From: Tunicatimonas sp964551335
GTDB taxonomy: Bacteria > Bacteroidota > Bacteroidia > Cytophagales > Cyclobacteriaceae
Length of the DNA stretch: 64,000 nucleotides
Reading direction: 5' to 3'
Assembly: GCA_964551335.1 (NCBI GenBank)
Contig: CAZKCO010000016.1
Span: 1-64,000, forward strand
Part shown: in pieces, positions 60,702-64,000 of the stretch
Numbering within the stretch: position 1 is the first letter of the stretch
Layout: each line of letters opens with the position of its first letter
Made by a program: the position numbers and the translations under genes
The notes under the pieces: model-generated
The model's database searches: none
Told to the model about the DNA's origin: nothing
What the model saw: only the letters and a program-made list of their open reading frames with translations

Positions 60702-61616
60702 GTGAAATCGCCAGTAACCACTATTTTCTTCGCAATCTTAGTACTAGCCAGTCTGAATGCTTCGGCTCAGGCCACCGGTGAGGTAAACTTCGAGACCCTC
60801 GGTATCCGGTTTACCATACCCAACGGATGGGTGGGTCAGGAAGTGAACGGAGGCTACATTGTTGGCTCCAACACCGAACCGGGCTTCGCATTCCTCACCC
60901 TGCACCAGTACTCCACCTTAGCCCAACTGACTCAGCAGGCCCAGCAGGGTATTACCGAACAGAACGGAACCAATCTAAACTTATCCGGTGAGATAGAAAA
61001 CCTGAACGAACGTAGCATCGGAGCGGAATACAACGGCACGCTGGAAGGCCAGTCAGTAAAAGCCTACGTAGTAGGATTAGTCAACCCGCTCGGCAACGGA
61101 GTTACGATCATGGCCGCTACCACTCCCGATCAGTACTCAGATACCCACAAACAACTGGCCCTGCAGCTGGCTAACAGCACGCAGTTCTCCCAACCCGAAA
61201 CCCCGTCGGTAGTAGAAGAGTGGAAGCAAACCCTGCAAAACTCCCGCCTCACCTACATGGATTCTTACCAAAGCAATAGCGGAAGCTACGGCGGATACAG
61301 CACGGGCGGGGGTTACAGCAGTGAAACCCAGATTCACCTCTGCGGTCAGGGCTTTTTCAAATACAAAAGCAGCAGCAGTATGTCAATCGACACTGGTGGC
61401 GCCTTTGGAGGTTCGTCGGGCGGCGGACAGGGCAGCGGCACCTGGGAGGTAGTGGGCAATACGCAGGGCGGAGCTACCCTTCGGCTAAACTTTCACAATG
61501 GAGAGGTATACGAGTACGCCCTGGAGTACCAAGACAAAAAGACCTTCCTGAACGGAAACCGCTACTTCCGCACCTACGGCACCGCCGGAGTTGACGATGG
61601 TCCGGAATGTTTTTAG
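60702..61616 (+). CDS. Hypothetical secreted protein with Gly/Ser-rich segment
   Basis: 304 residues with a GTG start at 60702; no in-frame ATG fits the signal peptide (about 1-23, SASAQ-like ASAQA). Residues about 25-165 form a domain opening EVNFETLGIRFTIPNGWVGQ that resembles PsbP/DUF1795-like folds found in periplasmic proteins. A Gly/Ser/Tyr-rich stretch follows (SYGGYSTGGGYSSE, GGAFGGSSGGGQGSG), interrupting a C-terminal beta-domain with IHLCGQGFFKYKSS, GTWEVVGNTQGG and LNGNRYFRTYG, as in proteins with a lipocalin-like C-terminus. The function is unknown. It is followed 12 bp later by a membrane protein gene. Confidence 0.78.
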   Translation: MKSPVTTIFFAILVLASLNASAQATGEVNFETLGIRFTIPNGWVGQEVNGGYIVGSNTEPGFAFLTLHQYSTLAQLTQQAQQGITEQNGTNLNLSGEIENLNERSIGAEYNGTLEGQSVKAYVVGLVNPLGNGVTIMAATTPDQYSDTHKQLALQLANSTQFSQPETPSVVEEWKQTLQNSRLTYMDSYQSNSGSYGGYSTGGGYSSETQIHLCGQGFFKYKSSSSMSIDTGGAFGGSSGGGQGSGTWEVVGNTQGGATLRLNFHNGEVYEYALEYQDKKTFLNGNRYFRTYGTAGVDDGPECF

Positions 61617-61628
61617 TGTGATCCCAGG

Positions 61629-62240
61629 ATGAGTACTAGCTTGATTGAAGCCCTGCTAATTGGGAGTATTGGCGTAATCATTGGCAGTATTTTGCTAAGT
61701 ATCCGACATAAATTGCACTACGGACTGTACAGCAAAAAACTCTTCAATTTATCCATCGGTATTATTCTGATGGGAGTAGCCGGGGGGCTTTTATCTTACT
61801 ATACTGCCATAGGGTACGAAAAGAACACGATCATTAAAGCCAAGGTAGAGGGTTCGGTGGGAGTAGCAACGGGGTCGGTAGCCCCCGTACGAATCCTGGA
61901 ATTCACGGTAGAGCATCCGGGGGTTGTTCATGAGCTTTCGGTAAAACCCATTGACCCGATCATGAAGGATTCTTTTGATGCGGAAATTCATCTCTTCATT
62001 ATTAATCCTGCCAACGAGAAAATACTCTCGAAACAGCAGCATTTTGTGCCTTACACCGAAACAAGATCACCGCAAATGAGAGTAAAACGTTGGCGGCATA
62101 AGGATACTACGTTTGTCCCTCAACACCTCGGAAAATACTCGATTCAGGTAGTGCCTATCACGATTGGTATCCCGGAGATAGAAGTCTGGATTCGGGATCC
62201 CCAGAAAAGAGACGGGCAGCGAGCCTTTAGCTGGAGATAG
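61629..62240 (+). CDS. Hypothetical membrane protein with periplasmic beta-domain
   Basis: 203 residues. Two N-terminal helices (about 5-24 and 38-60, with SIRHKLHYGLYSKKL between them), then a soluble beta-rich domain (about 75-200) that includes PVRILEFTVEHPGVVHELSV, AEIHLFIINPANEKIL and GKYSIQVVPITIGIPEIEVW. The second part resembles small beta-sandwich domains, but I recognise no family. It lies 12 bp after the preceding gene and probably belongs to the same transcript. Start is the ATG at 61629. Confidence 0.7.
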   Translation: MSTSLIEALLIGSIGVIIGSILLSIRHKLHYGLYSKKLFNLSIGIILMGVAGGLLSYYTAIGYEKNTIIKAKVEGSVGVATGSVAPVRILEFTVEHPGVVHELSVKPIDPIMKDSFDAEIHLFIINPANEKILSKQQHFVPYTETRSPQMRVKRWRHKDTTFVPQHLGKYSIQVVPITIGIPEIEVWIRDPQKRDGQRAFSWR

Positions 62241-62259
62241 CAAGCAATCTAACCCCCAC

Positions 62260-62550
62260 TTAATCCAGGTTCGCCAGGCGAATAGGCTTGGTGGTAATGT
62301 CTACCCACACTCCGTTGATTTTGTAGGGGTCATTCGCAATGATTTCCTGTACCTCGGCCTCTGAGTCTACCCGATAGATGATGGTGGAGCCGATCATCTT
62401 TCCTTCATCGCTGAGAAAAGCCCCTCCTTTAATCAGTTTTCCGTTTTTGTACAGTTTTCGGGCGTAAGCCAGATGTTCTTCCCGTGCACTCATGCGCCGA
62501 TCTAGTGCTCCTTCGTCAGTGCCATCGTAGGCAGTCAATAGAAATTCCAT
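62260..62550 (-). CDS. YciI-like family protein
   Basis: 96 residues with the YCII ferredoxin-like fold: MEFLLTAYDGTDEGALDRR at the first strand and helix, REEHLAYARKLYKNGKLIKG, GGAFLSDEGKMIGSTIIYRV, and the C-terminal VQEIIANDPYKINGVW stretch, in which Asp-Pro is the conserved DPY/DPF motif. The family includes dehydrochlorinase-like and muconolactone-isomerase-like enzymes, but most members have no proven reaction. The conserved His in the HLAYARKL helix may be catalytic. It is a single gene, convergent with the preceding gene (19-bp gap) and divergent from the HAD gene (75-bp gap). Confidence 0.88.
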   Translation of the reverse strand: MEFLLTAYDGTDEGALDRRMSAREEHLAYARKLYKNGKLIKGGAFLSDEGKMIGSTIIYRVDSEAEVQEIIANDPYKINGVWVDITTKPIRLANLD

Positions 62551-62589
62551 AGAGTTAGTTTTTAGGTTTTAGTAAAGATACTAATTGGT

Positions 62590-62620
62590 TTGGGATGCTA
62601 CGCGCCAAAAGCTAGATTTA
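62590..62620 (+). promoter_or_regulatory. Candidate promoter of the HAD hydrolase gene
   Basis: TTG (62590-62592), 20-nt spacer, TAGATTTA (62613-62620), one mismatch from TAnnTTTG, in the same geometry as two better promoters in this window. The ATG follows 5 nt later, so the message would start at or beside the start codon. Confidence 0.45.
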
Positions 62621-62625
62621 CAACT

Positions 62626-63315
62626 ATGAACGAGATTAAAGTAATTGCCTTTGATGCGGATGATACGCTGTGGGTGAACGAACCTTACTTTCGGGAAACG
62701 GAAGATAAGTTTTGCGATATGATGGAAGATTACTTACCCCACCATAGCGTATCGCGGGAACTACTGGAAACGGAAATCAATAACCTTACGCTCTACGGCT
62801 ACGGGATCAAGAGTATGACACTCTCCATGATTGAGGCAGCCATTCAGATGTCTGACAAAACCATTGGTCTGGAGGCTATTGAACGAATTATTCAGTTCGG
62901 AAAGGAAATGCTGGATAAACCCATTGAACTGCTGGAGGGCGTGGAAGAAGTCCTGCAAGCCCTACAGGGAAAGTACCGGCTGGTGATGGCTACCAAGGGC
63001 GATTTGCTGGATCAGGAGCGCAAACTAAACAAATCGGGACTAGCCAATTATTTCCACCATATTGAAATTGTATCGGAAAAGAAGGAGCCTAACTACGAAA
63101 AACTGATTCAGCATTTGGATATTCCTCCTCAGGAATTTCTGATGATCGGCAACTCCCTAAAGTCCGATATTATGCCGGTACTGAATCTGGGCGGTCACGC
63201 CTTCCACGTACCCTACCACACCACCTGGGCCTACGAGAAAGTAGATAGCAAGATTGATCACCCCCAGTTCAGGCAGCTCACCAATATCAACGAAGCCCTT
63301 CAGTATCTTGATTGA
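62626..63315 (+). CDS. HAD superfamily hydrolase
   Basis: 229 residues from the ATG at 62626; the upstream TTG frame is part of the promoter. HAD motif I is FDADDTLW with nucleophile Asp10 and acid Asp12; motif II is the Thr in MATKGD; motif III Lys is in SEKKEPNYEKL; motif IV is MIGNSLKSDIMPVL. A helical cap lies between motif I and II (about 20-95). It is predicted to remove phosphate from a small molecule, as in phosphoglycolate phosphatase-like or 5'-nucleotidase YjjG-like enzymes; the substrate is not determined by the sequence. It probably has its own promoter. Confidence 0.93.
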   Translation: MNEIKVIAFDADDTLWVNEPYFRETEDKFCDMMEDYLPHHSVSRELLETEINNLTLYGYGIKSMTLSMIEAAIQMSDKTIGLEAIERIIQFGKEMLDKPIELLEGVEEVLQALQGKYRLVMATKGDLLDQERKLNKSGLANYFHHIEIVSEKKEPNYEKLIQHLDIPPQEFLMIGNSLKSDIMPVLNLGGHAFHVPYHTTWAYEKVDSKIDHPQFRQLTNINEALQYLD

Positions 63316-63439
63316 GAATATTTTGATAAAGTAAGCGGCATTTTGAAATGACAACTGATCAGTTTCATTCTGCCACAGAAATCTTTAATTTACAGATGGG
63401 TATTATAGATAACTCCATTTACTGTCAACCTATCAAGCT

Positions 63440-64000
63440 ATGTTTCCCCTCAAGCTTTTTACTGCTTTACCGTTGCTAGTTGCCAACTCCCTATGGATGG
63501 CCTGTAGTGTATCCCAGCGACTGGAAAATCCAACGAACGCGACCGCCAACATACAAGTACCAGATGGTTTTACGGTAGAAATGGTGGCTGGACCGGAGCT
63601 GGTGGACTATCCTATGTTCGGGATGGTAGACGAAACCGGGCGACTGTTCCTGTTCGAGTCTACCGGTAACGTATACGAGAAAACCCAGGACGCCATCGAC
63701 AATCCCCAATTTCGTATCAACCTACTAGAAGATGAGAACGGCGACGGGATATACGATAAAAGCACCATCTACGCCGATAGTGTGCGCTTTCCCCAGGGCG
63801 GTGTTCTTTATAAGGGCAGTCTCTACGTTTCTTCTGCACCAGATTTGATCAAGTTTACTGATACTGATGGCGATGGGGTAGCCGACCAGCGGGAGGTGCT
63901 GCTCTCCGGTTGGGTTCTCAACATAAATGCCAATAGCCTTATCGGTCCCTTTATGGCTCCCGATGGTTGGATGTATATGACCAGCGCTATTGAAGGCTTT
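63440..64000 (+). CDS. Dehydrogenase-like beta-propeller lipoprotein, 5' part
   Basis: The first 187 codons of a gene that runs off the window. The ATG at 63440 gives a lipoprotein signal with WMAC, Cys22. The protein continues VPDGFTVEMVAGPELVDYP, RLFLFESTGNVYEK, LLEDENGDGIYDKSTIYADS, PQGGVLYKGSLYVSSAPDL and TDTDGDGVADQRE. This is the pattern of the large PQQ-type/sorbosone-dehydrogenase-like propeller family (often called putative membrane-bound dehydrogenases) known from planctomycetes and Bacteroidota, which commonly continue into HEAT repeats and a cytochrome c. Those later parts are outside the window. The DxDxDG loops suggest calcium binding. Confidence 0.85.
   Translation, partial: MFPLKLFTALPLLVANSLWMACSVSQRLENPTNATANIQVPDGFTVEMVAGPELVDYPMFGMVDETGRLFLFESTGNVYEKTQDAIDNPQFRINLLEDENGDGIYDKSTIYADSVRFPQGGVLYKGSLYVSSAPDLIKFTDTDGDGVADQREVLLSGWVLNINANSLIGPFMAPDGWMYMTSAIEGF

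Overview
The window looks like chromosomal DNA of a Bacteroidota bacterium, most likely a marine member of the order Cytophagales. Supporting signs are SusC/SusD and other TonB-dependent outer-membrane systems, type IX secretion (T9SS) C-terminal domains, many lipoproteins, a long CheB-CheR-histidine kinase fusion, promoters of the TTG-N20-TAnnTTTG type, and few Shine-Dalgarno sequences. The genus cannot be fixed from the sequence. I found no rRNA, tRNA, CRISPR array, transposase, integrase or phage gene.

Layout. 1-5.2 kb: a repeat-containing gene-free stretch, a lipoprotein, a single-domain response regulator and small membrane proteins. 5.4-11.8 kb: a giant CheB-CheR-PAS-GAF-kinase-REC-HPt protein followed by a stand-alone CheB-type methylesterase. 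11.8-12.7 kb: rfbA, convergent with and overlapping that gene. 12.7-20.1 kb: a cytochrome c maturation cluster (ccmB, C, D, E, F) interrupted by a GH18 chitinase and two Uma2-type nuclease genes; its CcmE has Cys in place of the usual heme-binding His. 20.1-43.1 kb: an outer-membrane and secreted-protein island with three very large FG-GAP/ASPIC-UnbV lipoproteins, a TonB receptor-DUF4249-MG2-like operon, a SusCD pair and a vanadium-haloperoxidase/PAP2 lipoprotein with all expected vanadate ligands. 43.4-49.6 kb: a beta-helix T9SS protein, atpD-atpC, a DUF6787-like protein, an RluA-type pseudouridine synthase carrying an in-frame palindromic repeat, and two tandem DUF1579-like proteins. 49.7-53.4 kb: a membrane-anchored AraC regulator, a remnant of the 3' end of prfC, a third Uma2 gene, and intact prfC. 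53.7-60.2 kb: a TPR sensor kinase and NarL-type regulator next to three secreted proteins, two of them preceded by nearly identical 88-bp regulatory cassettes. 60.2-64 kb: small envelope proteins, a YciI-like protein, a HAD hydrolase, and the start of a dehydrogenase-like beta-propeller lipoprotein cut by the window edge.

Three points stand out. First, all three Uma2 genes sit tightly against housekeeping genes, and two show duplicated flanking sequence: a 44-bp direct repeat in one case and a second, diverged prfC 3' end in the other. This suggests these genes arrive by a mechanism that duplicates or regenerates the target edge. Second, an 88-bp cassette with an 11-bp inverted repeat precedes two secreted-protein genes directly downstream of a two-component system, so it is a candidate regulon operator. 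Third, a T9SS protein has an in-frame stop just before what reads as the last six residues of its sorting domain.
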